From Diphasiastrum complanatum (Eukaryota > Streptophyta > Lycopodiopsida > Lycopodiales > Lycopodiaceae): a stretch of DNA of 64,000 nucleotides. Made by a program: the position numbers and the translations under genes. Each line of letters begins with the position of its first letter. Within the stretch, counting starts at the first letter, position 1. This document shows positions 24,230 through 36,765 of the stretch, one piece after another. The DNA lies in NCBI GenBank assembly GCA_029204225.1, contig CM055097.1, positions 68,311,240 through 68,375,239 on the forward strand, written 5' to 3'. Under the pieces are notes generated by a model. That model was not told where the DNA came from, ran no database searches, and saw nothing but the letters and a program-made list of their open reading frames with translations.

Positions 24230-24272
<43 letters not shown>
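24230..24272. repeat. (CT)n microsatellite
   Basis: An uninterrupted CT run about 80 bp upstream of the 373-aa ORF. CT/GA tracts are common in plant 5' leaders, so it may belong to that gene's promoter or 5' UTR. Confidence 0.95.
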
Positions 24273-24275
<3 letters not shown>

Positions 24276-24348
24276 TGCTTTTGCTATCTCGCTCGCTCGT
24301 TCTTGCCTCCTTGCAGTCCAGTTATACTAACTTCTAGCCTTTTCGAAG

Positions 24349-25470
24349 ATGCCTTACTCTAGTTTGGTGGAAACGCGCGACATCGCCAACCGTAGCCGTA
24401 GATTGTTCTCTCGTGCAGGGCAAGGATACACGGACCATCACCATTTCCAGGTGAAACATCACCTTGTATCGTCACTCAGAGGTTTGCCACGCCAAGGGGA
24501 TAGTCATGAGCACGGAGCCTGGCAGAACGTCGATTGTCACCGCTCGCCTGACAACGAACGCTATTACTTTCTGCATTACTTTGAGCATCAACATGTCTAC
24601 CCTCCCAATAGTCTTCCTGCAGATCCTCACGTCCTTGTTGAGACCAAGGTGAGAACCAGTATTCAGTCGCCTCGAAGCCTTCCAGTTAAGCCAGGATACG
24701 ATCGTTCCTACATTTTCTATCACACAGTGCATGTATACTCCACACATCCACAGTTGAGAACCACCACTGTGCTGTCTGCCAAGGAAATGAAGATGTATCG
24801 TGGCATGGTGCGCATTCCCAACCCTTATGGGAATGTAGATAATCCAGCCGAGGATTTGTACTACTGCGTGTTCAAGTGTTTCCATCATCTCACACACTTT
24901 CACAATTGTGATCCCCCAGCTACTACAAGACCTCCAGTTCCCTTGAGTCATCCGTACGAGCTGTCAGATCCATACGGCGATCATGAGACTGATTACTTAT
25001 ATTTTAGGAGGTTGCCTGGAAGAGAACGCGTTTTGGATTTTGCTGGCTCAACTGCAGGCTTGACAACGGTGCGTCCCCCAGTGTCTGCACGCAATTTAGG
25101 AGCTGGGGTGGGAGCACAAGGGATCGTCACCATTCCAAAAACAGCAATATTGATGCGGCCATTGAGAGCTGGACAACCAGTCAGGGTGGACAACGTCGTA
25201 AGTTCGTCTGCTAGAAGGTTAACACCCTCGAGGTCTCTTTCTAGGCGTCGTTCAACGCCCTTGAGAGATGAAGTACGTCGAGCAAGTGAGAGGTTTCAAA
25301 GTTTGCCTTCGGAAATCAGAACTTCCATTCGTGAAAGGTTCGCACTCTCTAGTTCTGTTACTCGTCGTCAACCAGAGCCATCATCATCAACAGCTCCAGA
25401 TAGTCGACCAGAGCCAGTGCCACCATCCGCGACTGCTCGTGCAATAGACTCAGATGACAGCTGGGGATAG
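24349..25470 (+). CDS. Orphan 373-aa protein, intact single-exon ORF
   Basis: An uninterrupted ORF of 373 codons, the longest intact non-retroelement ORF in the window, starting at the ATG at 24349. Its base composition is clearly richer in G+C than its surroundings, unlike a chance ORF. The first 210 residues are rich in His, Tyr and Phe (for example YYFLHYFEHQHVYPP, VFKCFHHLTHFHNC). The last 100 residues are basic and low-complexity, rich in Arg, Ser and Pro (SRSLSRRRSTPLRDEVRR). There is no signal peptide or membrane segment, and I recognise no domain. Candidates include a lineage-specific plant protein or an RNA-binding, nucleocapsid-like protein from an integrated element; neither is supported beyond the basic tail. 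The CT tract upstream may be in its leader. Confidence 0.6.
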   Translation: MPYSSLVETRDIANRSRRLFSRAGQGYTDHHHFQVKHHLVSSLRGLPRQGDSHEHGAWQNVDCHRSPDNERYYFLHYFEHQHVYPPNSLPADPHVLVETKVRTSIQSPRSLPVKPGYDRSYIFYHTVHVYSTHPQLRTTTVLSAKEMKMYRGMVRIPNPYGNVDNPAEDLYYCVFKCFHHLTHFHNCDPPATTRPPVPLSHPYELSDPYGDHETDYLYFRRLPGRERVLDFAGSTAGLTTVRPPVSARNLGAGVGAQGIVTIPKTAILMRPLRAGQPVRVDNVVSSSARRLTPSRSLSRRRSTPLRDEVRRASERFQSLPSEIRTSIRERFALSSSVTRRQPEPSSSTAPDSRPEPVPPSATARAIDSDDSWG

Positions 25471-26511
25471 ACAGTGAGACACCCACCAGAAAAAATAATC
25501 ACTTCAATTTTCCTCGAGTATGGACGATCATGCTGCTGCTGCTACAACATTAAGATACGTCAACCTTACGAGCTAGCATTAGAAGGTTATTGCATTCTTC
25601 TCTACCCAACTAAGCACAGTTGCATATGCAGATACAAAGCACAGTTGCATATGGAGATAGCAGCAGATACAGATACACATGCGCTGAATGCAATCTACAT
25701 TTAAAGCAGGCATTGAAGGTGGATCCAACACACGGCACTGAAACCTGTCTCATAAAACTCCATGTGTACTTTTACATAACATAGAAAATCTGCCCAGAAA
25801 AGTGGGACAAAATTGTTTTAAAAACTTCCGTCATATATATCACACGATGATCCACTACAGCAACTATCTGTAGATCAACCTATACTACTAGCTAATTTAA
25901 GTACAGTACCCATCACACCCCACTACAACAATTATCTGTAGATTAACCTATAGTACTACCTAATTTTAGGTACAGTACCTACATGAATGATTCAGCTGAT
26001 AAGATACAGATACAGGATATACATGCGCTGAATGCAATAAGGATTTGGGATGACATTTAAACTTCCGTCATCTATATCACACCCATTACTGCAATCATCT
26101 GTAGATTAACCTATAGTACTCGATAATTTAGGTACAATACCTACATGAATGATTCAGCTGATATAAGATACATAGATGATTTCCAACATTGCATCATTTT
26201 ATGAGTATGCCAAGTTTTATAAATATTTGAGTTGTAGCATGTCCAGCTTTTGGCTTGAGTCCCACTTCATAGGACACAATGGAGTTTGAGAAGAGGGACT
26301 TCCATTGCTTAATGCCAAGTGTGGAGATTTTATTTTATTTTTATTGTTTGCATTTTTTTGGTAACTTTTTTATCTATAATTTTTGTTTTCAAATTTTTTT
26401 TTTTGCCTTTTTGTTCCGCTTTTTATTTTTCAATCTTTTTTCTTTCATGATTTTTTTTTTCTTGGGTTTTTAAGAAAAAAAAATCCATTTTTTTAATCTT
26501 CCCATTTTTTG
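25471..26511. repeat. Non-coding, three diverged ~100-bp repeats
   Basis: Segments at about 25829-25912, 25910-25995 and 26061-26175 share ATCTGTAGATTAACCTATAG and TAGGTACAGTACCTACATGA or close variants, in direct orientation. The rest is AT-rich with T-runs. No gene is seen. Confidence 0.65.
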
Positions 26512-26520
26512 CTATATATG

Positions 26521-26563
<43 letters not shown>
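26512..26563. repeat. (AT)n microsatellite
   Basis: A nearly pure alternating TA tract. Confidence 0.95.
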
Positions 26564-26566
<3 letters not shown>

Positions 26567-26983
26567 GATGGAACATGCATGTGGATAGCCAAATGACAGG
26601 CTGTCCAAATGCATATTTTATCATAAATATGTCCACTTGAAAATTATGACAAAAACGCTAACAAAAGAAAATTAGGGTTTTAAATTAAAAGAAGGCCAAC
26701 TAGAGGTTTCTCTCTAAACCCAAAAGGTTGAAACTAGTCTCTGGCGGTCCATTTTTCCAAAAGTTTTTTTTTTTAAACATTCTTTCTTATTAGTAGGATA
26801 AAGGACGACCTTAAGACAATCCTTTAAATCTAATAATCGTTCTTCTTTGCAGTAAAAAAATGAAAAGGATGGCATTAAAGATGTCACTTTTCCATAATTG
26901 GACAAACAAATGACGGCCAAAAGGATGACCCTCAAAGATCACCTTTTTTCTCGAATGACATGAGATGAATAATGTTGGCGAAG

Positions 26984-27123
<140 letters not shown>

Positions 27124-27394
27124 CAACACACGTAGTTATTACAAGAATGTTAGATATAAGTCTAAGCATTTGTATTTGTCTATAACTAACAGACAAATCA
27201 GAATAAAACTTCACATTTTTGTATAAAATGAATGAAATAAAAGCTGAACAACATGGTAAAACAATATTTAGTTTTTGTAGAGACCAAATTGTTATTTAAG
27301 AAAACAAATGAAAGAAAGTATTTCATGCGAATTGTGAAAACGCAAAAAATTAAAAAAAAACAAAAAAAATACAGTATTGTATTTTGAGTCAACT

Positions 27395-27730
27395 TGGATA
27401 TTTTCTTCTACGTCAACATCCAATGTTGACAAGAAACTATGTAAGTTGATTTTATTATGCTATTGTCGAATTGAAGATGATGATTGTAATGACAATCCAT
27501 GGATATTATTGACTTGTGTTTTTGTAGATGATTTGTCATTATTAAAAGCCAAAATGTCCATGTCCTCTAGATTTAAGTCATCAATACATGCATGAATTTT
27601 GGCTATATGTTTTTTTTTGCCATTTACTCATACCTTCCAACCAAGACATTGGTTGAGGTGGTGCACATATAATGCACATGTGCAAATTCTCAACTTTAAT
27701 TTTAACAAGATCAATATGGGGAGAACATGA
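27395..27730 (-). pseudogene. Scrap of a DUF7869-type gene 3' end
   Basis: The minus strand reads DDLNLEDMDILAF followed by KSSTKTQVNNI. This matches the C-terminal part of the gene at 41.9-45.1 kb (NDLNLQDVDVLAF...). The DNA also aligns around AATGTTGACAAGAAAC and TTGAGGTGGTGCACA with 42001-42300. Only this 3' piece is present, with stops in frame. A second, older copy of the element therefore once lay here. Confidence 0.6.
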
Positions 27731-28409
27731 ACAAAATAGCTAATTGGAAAGATGCTATGCTAAGCATGAGAGTATATTCTAGTTGGAAGATAGGACTCTT
27801 ACCTATTTTTCCTGCCCTTTGAGAGATATCATAAATTAGATATTCACATTAGTAATGTAAAGGCAAAACCTATCCATCAGTGAGTATTACGATGTTTTGC
27901 TATGTTGTATCAGAGGTTAAAAAATAGTAACTAAATTCTCAAACAATTATTAGGCTAATGCAACCTCAATGAATGGTTATTTTTCCACTAAATCTCACTC
28001 TTGGCTATTTGTGGGCACCTTAGCTCTTGGCCTTGTTCGGTTCCAAGGCTTAGTAGTAAGTAAAATCTATATATTTGGCTTAAGGCCTCTCTAGATTGTT
28101 ACTAGCAACTTTCTAAAAATGCTAAGAAGAGAAAGAATGAAATGAAAGACAAGGAATAGTTGCTAATGGAAGCCAATCTGCTTAAATGCTCTTGCCATCT
28201 CTAGGCTTGCTTGGACTCCTCCTTTGGCACCTTGAAGATGTAAAAACTTGCTTCTCGGATCCAAAGCATCCTAAGGCATAAGAACAAATCTAAAACTACT
28301 TTAAAAGTTACAAATATACAAATGAAAAGGAAACATTACACATGGTTAGCAAAGCACATCTCAAATGCAACAAAAATAAAGCTTGAAGGAAATACAAGCA
28401 TGCATCTAA

Positions 28410-28412
<3 letters not shown>
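27731..28412. other. Intergenic, no gene seen
   Basis: AT-rich, short shadow ORFs only. Confidence 0.5.

Positions 28413-28465
<53 letters not shown>
28413..28465. repeat. (CT)n microsatellite
   Basis: An uninterrupted CT tract of about 26 units. Confidence 0.95.
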
Positions 28466-28467
<2 letters not shown>

Positions 28468-30634
28468 GCACTTTACGATATGTCTTGCTTTCCGATACTA
28501 TATGAAATGGTTGTTTGGTATCAGACTAAACCAATATTAAATGCCTTACCTTGCTAAACTTAGCACTTTGACCCTAACAGTTTTTTTTTAAATCCTAGCC
28601 TTTTGGTGGGAAACTTGGTTCTTGTTGAACGACTATGATAAATGCACATGATAGGGATGCAATCTAACGGTGTGCATCGTCAAGCACCGGTGCACTAAGG
28701 AAAATTGAGCATTCTATAAAAAGGAATATGACTACAACCCTAAGTTCCACTCTTCCTACTATCTCTCTCTTTCTCTTGCTTTAGCTCTCTTGGCTTCCTT
28801 CTCTACTCGTGCCATTTATGCTTGGCTAAGAGGAAACCTGTGAAGGCTTGTGGAAGAGTAATCGTGTGAAGATTACTTCAATTAAAGGTAAGAAGTTATC
28901 AATGGTTTGGTTCTGTGATCTTTTTTTTTTAATATTTATGTTATGAAGGGAAGAAACTCACGAGATATTGTGATAATCGTAACTTGGTACTAAACTGTAG
29001 CCTCCAAATATGAGGTGGAGGCCTCTACAAGTGGGCGCTTGCACTAACACTTCCGTGAACATAAGCCACAGGTATGAAACACAACCTTTTATACTTTTTT
29101 TTGTTCATTGATAGCGAACTTTTGCATATTGATCACTGTCAGCAGTATACAAGTAAATTACTTCATTTTTGTGGTTGAAGAAGCTGCTGGCCAGCAGAAT
29201 TCAAGAAGGCCAGTGGGCCGCTGGCTCAGTTGCTTTCTTTTGTGTAATAAATATTGAGTATGGGCCGCTGGCTCAGTTGCTTTCTTTTGTGTAATAAATA
29301 TTGAGTATACGCTGCCTCCTGTGGATTCACAGGGATATGCCATCTAAAACGTGATGGAGCGTGTCCTCTCTCTAATCGCTCATTTTCAGAGATTTCATTG
29401 AGTGTGATGCTAGCCATGATTTATGATGCTATCTTAACAAACTACTTGTAGAAAAAGACCGCCCTCAATAGTTTTGGGCCATCTCTTAATCGCTGTGTGC
29501 ATTTACTTATTGAAGGTGGCCGCAGTTCATGATTCCAATCTGCTTCAAAATAGTTTTTTGATAAACAGTGCCATACTGAGTACATGTTTGCTCAACGTGT
29601 GTACAATGCAAACTGTCTCTTTTTGAACATAATCCTTAAGACATGCTATGATGGATACTATTAAAACATGATGACCAAAAAAAAAGAGAAATGACTTGAA
29701 GACCCAATTTTTTTTAAATTTATTAATTTTTTTTAAAAAGTATCCAAATTTAAAATGCTTCAAATAAATATATTGTAATGGTAAAAAAATGTTGTATTTT
29801 GCAAGAAAATAATTCAAGCTACAAAAATTTGGTCAATAGATCTTTATAAATAGCTTAAAATTAGCTTATATTAAATAATAATACTATTTAAAATAAAATC
29901 ATTAGATACACAACCACTAAAACACCTAAAAAGTATTTTTTGCTTACTAAAAACAGAAGTTATAGTTTTTTTTTTTGGAATTTTAAAAGTTTTCTAAATT
30001 ACAATTCTTGTATCGAAAAAAATATTTTTAAAATTATGTAAAAATTTGAATCAATATTTTTTAAAATTTTAAATTTCTAAAAATCTTTACTTACACCCAC
30101 GTAAGTTTATTAAATATTTAAACATTAAATAAATGCAAATAAAATCACTTTACAATAATTGAGATTAAATTATTTGTAATAATATTTAAATCACCTTGAA
30201 AAAAATATAATTTTTTTTTTCATTTCCTATAATTTTTAACAATATTTTTTTTACAAAAAATATTATAAAAACACATCTAAAATTAAAATACTGTAAACTT
30301 GACAAATCATTGCAATTTTAATTTTTGGTAATCATCACAATAATTCAGTTACCAGTACATGTGGGCTTGCACATTGATCTCTACCAGAAGACGCCCTCTA
30401 ATATATATAAAATGGGTTTTCTTTTAGATCCTTCTCTTGATGAATTGAATAGAAAGTTTTGGATGATTTTAGCATAAGCAAGTTTCCTTCATGTCAAATT
30501 GACAAATTGAGTTGGTACTATATCTTGTCATGTCTTAGCAAGCGATTAGAGTTTGCATGTGCAAAACATTGCATATATTGTTCAAATAGAAATCAAAATA
30601 AATTGCAAATTGGCCATTTTAATCAATCCACGAG
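28466..30634. other. Intergenic; 47-bp tandem duplication, AT-rich tract
   Basis: A unit beginning GGGCCGCTGGCTCAGTTGC is directly duplicated at about 29214-29260 and 29261-29307. A TATAAAAAGG box at about 28716, followed by a CT-rich leader-like stretch, could be a promoter, but no ORF follows. 29650-30340 is extremely AT-rich with long A and T runs. Confidence 0.5.
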
Positions 30635-30639
30635 GGATT

Positions 30640-31321
30640 CGTAAAAATTACACCAAATAAGGATCCTAAAACACTTGAAATGATGAGGGAAACAATAGAT
30701 TATGATTTCATAAGATTAGCACAAGTTGAACCATCAAAATCCATCAAAAATCTATGCTTGAACTTCACTAAATGGCCCAAATCCTTGAAGAAGGCTTCAC
30801 ACGTGTGAAAGTACGGCCTCCCACAGTCTAAGTACTGTACACCAGACCTACATTCAATCCTATAATCATTAGTAATCACAAGTACTCAAACAATTATGAA
30901 CATAGAGAGCAATTGCACCATTATGAGAGAAAAAACATGAAATTGCTTGATTGATTTTGGTGAGATATCATCACCTATATATACATGATCCATCACGGTT
31001 TTGGGCAGGTATGAGTAGCCCTAAACCTATCCCTAATGCTAATTTTGGTGGATCTTTCATCCCTACTAAGTTAGGGTTGGAATCTTGGAGATCCCTCAAC
31101 AATGCAAAAATTACCAAAAATAGCTCCTATTTTTTCTCCCTTGTATCTAAGCATAATTTGGACTCATTCCAAAGGTTCTAACACTTAGGTCTACTTGAGA
31201 ACATCCTTATGAATGGAATCCTATGCTATTTGGCACGTGTGACAAGCCACATCATGACCATCTAACTATTTACAAGTCATATGACCAAAACTAGTCAAGC
31301 TAGAATTGTGAATTTTTAACA
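30640..31321 (-). repeat. Copia 3' LTR
   Basis: 682 bp, near-identical to 36079-36760. It contains a TATATATA box (about 30973-30985) and a TTCACACGTGTGAA palindrome centred near 30802. The position next to the target duplication carries C where the partner LTR has T. Confidence 0.97.
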
Positions 31322-31334
31322 CTCCTCCTCACTA
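31322..31334 (-). other. Polypurine tract
   Basis: The minus strand reads GTGAGGAGGAG immediately before the 3' LTR, the expected position of the plus-strand primer in LTR elements. Confidence 0.8.
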
Positions 31335-31335
31335 T

Positions 31336-34300
31336 CTAGCTTGGTTCAATCATTGCTTTACTAATCACTCCAAGTGATGATCTGAACTTCATAAAAGGTG
31401 TCTTTTGAAGTGGTTTAGTAAGTAGATCAGCTACACATTCATTGCTTGGAACATGCTCCAAAGCAATCTCCTTGGCTTGCACCATTTCTCTCACAAAGTG
31501 ATGGCATATCTCAATGTGCTTAGATCTTGCATGGAAGATTGGGTTAGATGCAAGGTGTTGGGCTGATATTGTCATTGTAGATGATTGGTGCCTCCTCTGA
31601 ATCCATGATCTTTAGTTCCACCAATAATCTCTTGATCCAAAGTACCTCCTTTGTAGTGGTTGTCAAAGCTTTGTACTCGGCCTCGGTTGAAGATAGAGAG
31701 ATAGTTTCTTGCTTTTTGAAAGCCATGAAACCACACCTTCTCCTATGAAAGTTGAATAGGCACTTGTTGATTTCCTATCCCTCTTGTCCCCTGCAAAATC
31801 TGAATCACTAAATGCATGAAGGTTAATCACATCTCCTCTATATAGAATCCCAAAATCCAATGTACCCGAGATGTATCTTAGAATCCTCTTAGCCTTTTTC
31901 CAATGGATATTCAATGGCTTTTGCATGGATTGGCTCAACCTACATACACTAAAACTAAAATCTGGTCTAGTTATAGTGATCCACATTAAGGAACCTATAA
32001 GTTGCCTAAACAAAGTGATGTCCATGAAGGATCTTTCATCATCTTCATTTGGCACTTTTACATCTTGCTCCATTGGTGTGTCAACACTTTTGCATACTTC
32101 CATCTTAAACTTCTTCAAAAGACTTTGAGCATAGTTTACTTGACTTATAAAGATAAAATCAGACCCTCTAAGTACTTCTATGCCTAAGATGAAGTGAAGA
32201 CACCCTAGATCTACCATCTTGAACTCTAAGGATAGATCTATCTTGATTTTTTCAATACCATCAACACTATTTCCACTAATGATGATGTCATCTACATAAA
32301 TGAGTAAAAGTACAATACCAACATCATCAAACTTAATGTAAAGAGTGGGATCATATTCACTTTGAACAAAAGAAAGTGAAATAAGATAGCAATGTAGTCT
32401 TGAATTCCAAGATCTCGAGGCTTGCTTCAAGCCATAGATGCTTCTTTGGAGATGGCATACTTTGTTCTCCATTCCATGCTTGATGAACCCTTGTGGCTGC
32501 TCCATATAGATATCCTCTTCCAAAAAACCATTCAAGAAAGCATTAGAGACATCCATTTGACATAGAATCCATCCAAAATGTGATGCAAGTGCAATGATTA
32601 GTCTTATTGTGACCATCTTGGCCACGGGTGCAAAAGTTTCCTCATAGTCTATCCCTCTCTCTTGAGCATAACCTTTTGCAACTAATCTTGCTTTATGTTT
32701 GTTAACACTCCCATTTGCATTCAACTTAAGCTTGAAGACCCACTTGCATCCTATTACATTCCTTTGAGGTCTCTCAACAAGCAACCAAGTTTCATTCTCA
32801 ATCAAGGCATCATACTCATCCAACATAGCTTTATACCATTCTTTGGAGTTCAATGCATCTTCAACATTAGACGGTTCTTCAAAACTAGATAAAGCATAAG
32901 AAGTGGATGAGATACCCTCAACTTGCTGTCCTTTGCCTTGATATGTGAGCCTTGATGGCTCCACTTTTGCCCTTGAAGATCTCCTTGGTGTGATAGGTGG
33001 GTTTGGTGCTTGCTCCTCCATGAGCTCCTCCTCAAAACCAAGATCTTGCTCCTCGGCCATCTTCTTCTTGATTGTTGGAGCACTTAAGCCTTCTTCAAGC
33101 ATATGCATATGATGTTCATCAAAGATGACATCCCTTGAAACAACAAATTTGTTCAAGGATGGGAGATAGACTTTGTAGCCCTTGCTTGAGCTTGCATATC
33201 CAAGCATGATCCCTCTTGTGGAAGATGGATCCTCCTTGGTTCTTGTTTCCAATGGCACATGCACATAACATATACACCCAAAAACTTTCAAGTGATTAAG
33301 ATTGGGTTTCTTTCCATACAACATCTCACCTTATTCATCAAGTAGTTTGCACATACAAGAGACTCACCCCAAAAGGATTTGGGCAAACAAGCATCTAATC
33401 TTAAAGTCTTAGAACATTCACATAATGTTCTATTCCTTTTTTCAGCAACTCCATTTTGTTGAGGAGTGTAAGGACAAGAAGTCTCTTTCTTGATCCCTTC
33501 CTCCTCACAAAAGGCCTTGAACTCATTGGAGATGAATTCTCCACCATTGTCACTTCTAAGAATCTTGATGCTATGATTATGATGCTTTTCCACAAACAAC
33601 TTGAACTTTACAAAAGTATCAAATACTTGAGACTTGAAGGAAATTAAGAACACCCAACAATATCTTGAGTAGTCATCAATGAAAGTTAAAAACATGGATG
33701 AACCTCCATTAGATTTGGTGCTAGCAATGTGCACATCCGAGTGTATGAGTTCAAGAGGATGAGATGACTTTGTGATGGAGTTAGGAAACGCCTTCTTATG
33801 TGCCTTGGATAAGGCACAAGCTTCACAAACCTTGTCTTCCTTCCCAATAGACCTTGGTAGGCCTAAAGCATACTCCTCCTTGATCATAGCCTCCATGGAA
33901 CCCGAGTTGACATGTCCAAGTCTTTTGTGCCATAAAGTAAAGGTAGATATCTTGCTCTTCTCGGCCAACATGACAACATTAGTATCCACAAATGCATCCA
34001 GCTTATAAAGTTTGCCAAGTCTAGTGCCCTTAGCCACTATCTTACCCTTCTTCTTGATGAAACATTCATTTGAAGCAAAGTCAACATTGAAACCATTGTC
34101 TACCATTTGGCCAACACTTAGTAGATTCTTTGTTATTGTAGGAATGTACAAAACACCTTCTATGTTGATCTTTTTGGAAGATCCTAAGCAAAGGGGAATG
34201 CTACCAACTCCTTCAATCTTACAAGCTTCATCATTTGCTGTATAGATAGACTTTATAGGTCCATCATAAGATAAGAGAGAAGAGAAAAACTCCCTTTTAC

Positions 34301-35267
34301 TAGTCATGTGTGAACTAGCACCCGAGTCAATCCACCAATGATCTTCTCCTTTGAAGCTTGTTGAAGAAAATATGGACATCATGAGAGAGTCCTTATGTGA
34401 ACTCTCCTCCTCCTCCTCTTTGCTCATGTTGGCTTGGCTTTGATCTTGCTTCCTCTTGAAGCATTCCGAGGCATAATGCCCCATGTTGCTACAATAGTAG
34501 CACTTCACCTTTGATTTGTCCTTCTTGACTTTGGTGGTTGATGGAGATGCCTTTGAGGGTCCTTCTTGATCCTCAAGCTTTGTAGACTTCTTGAATGTTG
34601 ATACTTTGCCTTTGGACTTTCCTTTGCCTTTGGTGAAGAGAGCTTGGTCATCTCCACATTGGATGGAAAGCCTATCCATCCTCTCTTGCATTTGGCTCCT
34701 TCTTGATTCCTCGACCATGAGTGTGCCTTGGAGTTCTTCAAGTATGGGTAGCTTACCCATAATTGCATATCCCTGAACCAAATTGTCAAATTCAAAGCTT
34801 GGTCCATTCAATATGAGTTGAACAAGCTCTTCATCCTTGATAGGATCACCTATAAAGGCTAGCTCTTTGTTCAATTCCTTTACTCTTAGGACAAAAGTAT
34901 GTGCACTCTCTCCTTTCTTTTGATAGCTTCTATAGATTTGATTCTTCAAAGCTAACATTCTAGTTTGGTTCTTGGATTCATAGACCTTTTGCAAAGTCTC
35001 CCAAGCATCTTGAGCTGAAGTGCAATCTCCTACCTCTCTTAAGAGTTCATTTGCAACATTCATTTTTATGCAATGTAGTGCAACATTGCACCTCTTGATG
35101 TATTTGGCTTTTTCTTGAGGATGAATAGGTTCACCCTCCTTACCATTTACAATTTCCATCAGATCTTGCATGATCATGATAGATTCCATTCTAACTTTCC
35201 ATATGGAATAGTTAGTTTTGTTGAGCCTTTCATTAGTATCCAAAAGATATGCATTTATAGATGCCAT
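31336..35267 (-). pseudogene. Copia gag-pol polyprotein, frameshifted
   Basis: ORF 35267-33288 (659 codons) holds gag with the zinc knuckle CYYCSNMGHYASEC (residues 256-269), the protease motif WIDSGASSHM (about 312-321), the integrase zinc-binding region (LWHKRLGHVN) and the integrase core with SDNGGEFISNEF. It ends at a frame change near 33,325, where sequence between the integrase tail and YGKKPNLNHLK is missing. ORF 33324-31663 holds RT (WVFKLKLNANG, YVDDIIISG) and the start of RNase H (SDSDFAGDKRDRKSTS). Two more frame changes, near 31,725 and 31,560, split the RNase H end across ORFs 31726-31544 and 31575-31336 (ADLLTKPL near the end). The breaks are described as they stand. Confidence 0.95.
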
Positions 35268-36065
35268 CTAGTCTCCTAATCAAGGACTTGACACAAATGA
35301 AGGTTACTTCTATTGATTTGATTGAAGGTCTATCTTATCCCACTTCTTAGGGACCTGAAAAGATCAGTAATAGACTTCCTATAAAGATCTAAGAATGATC
35401 TCTAACAAAATCAAATCATAGAATACTAGAAACAATGCACTTGCTTGATTGAAGTAGACAATACTAGTAGAATTGCCCCTCTTTCTATAAAGAACATTAA
35501 AGCTTCCAAATGATCTGATCAAGAGTGAATTTCAGCAACCTAATATACTTCCAAAATCACTTGTAAAAGAGCTAAATGGAACTTAATGAGGATGCAACAC
35601 AATCTACTATCCAATCACAAGCAAAAAATGATCAAAATTGATGAAAAATTGATCTAATTTGGTGCATAAGTCAAGCAATGGTTGGACTGAACCTAAATCA
35701 CTTTAGGAGGTGCCTACTACACCTTAGAACAGCCTTGAAGAGTCCCCAAAACTCTGATCTTCCCTCTCCTTGAATGCTAGAAAGCCTCCTCTATGAAATC
35801 ACCTCCAAAACTTGCTTAGAAATCAATGTTTGGAGCAAGCAAAACTTGCTATCTTGGTAATGTGAATTGAATTCAACTTTGCCTCTGGTTTTAGACACCT
35901 AAACACCTGCAAATGAAGTCACACAACACCAATCTCCAATGTATTTGACTCACTTTGAGTTCTAGAATCAATACTAGATGCTAAGATCCAATCTACACAA
36001 GATTTAGATCAAAAATTGTGATCAAATTGAATGAAAACCAAGGATTTAGCTCATTTCAGTCTTTA

Positions 36066-36078
36066 GGCTCTGATACCA
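36066..36078 (-). other. Copia primer-binding site
   Basis: The minus strand TGGTATCAGAGCC directly follows the 5' LTR and is complementary to the 3' end of plant initiator Met tRNA. Confidence 0.93.
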
Positions 36079-36760
36079 TGTAAAAATTACAGCAAATAAG
36101 GATCCTAAAACACTTGAAATGATGAGGGAAACAATAAATTATGATTTCATAAGATTAGCACAAGTTGAACCATCAAAATCCATCAAAAATCTATGCTTGA
36201 ACCTCACTAAATGGCCCAAATCCTTGAAGAAGGCTTCACACGTGTGAAAGTACGGCCTCCCACAGTCTGAGTACTGTACACCAGACCTACATTCAATCCT
36301 ATAATCATTAGTAATCACAAGTACTCAAACAATTATGAACATAGAGAGCAATTGCACCATTATGAGAGAAAAAACATGAAATTGCTTGATTGATTTTGGT
36401 GAGATATCATCACCTATATATACATGATCCATCACGGTTTTGGGCAGGTATGAGTAGCCCTAAACCTATCCCTAATGCTAATTTTGGTGGATCTTTCATC
36501 CCTACCAAGTTAGGGTTGGAATCTTGGAGATCCCTCAACAATGCAAAAATTACCAAAAATAGCTCCTATTTTTTCTCCCTTGTATCTAAGCATAATTTGG
36601 ACTCATTCCAAAGGTTCTAACACTTAGGTCTACTTGAGAACATCCTTATGAATGGAATCCTATGCTATTTGGCACGTGTGACAAGCCACATCATGACCAT
36701 CTAACTATTTACAAGTCATATGACCAAAACTAGTCAAGCTAGAATTGTGAATTTTTAACA
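36079..36760 (-). repeat. Copia 5' LTR
   Basis: 682 bp, starting TGTTAAAAATTCAC and ending GTAATTTTTACA on the minus strand; this is the promoter-bearing copy for the element. The GGATT duplication follows at 36761. Confidence 0.97.
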
Positions 36761-36765
36761 GGATT

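Larger units (their letters stand above)
30635..36765 (-). mobile_element. Full-length Ty1/copia LTR retrotransposon
   Basis: A complete element in minus orientation. The target-site duplication GGATT lies at 30635-30639 and 36761-36765. LTRs are 682 bp each, with outer ends 5'-TG...CA-3' (one end base is mutated at 30640). It has an initiator-Met-tRNA-type primer-binding site, a polypurine tract, and a gag-protease-integrase-RT-RNase H order. Counting by eye, the LTRs differ at about six positions (under 1%), so the insertion is recent. The polyprotein is nevertheless broken by three frame changes, so the copy is probably non-autonomous now. Confidence 0.97.

Noticed and set aside
24472-24951. 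159-codon minus-strand ORF
   Set aside because: It is the shadow of the 373-codon ORF on the opposite strand.
30951-31181. 76-codon plus-strand ORF, repeated at 36390-36620
   Set aside because: It lies antisense inside both copia LTRs and is identical because the LTRs are; not a duplicated gene.
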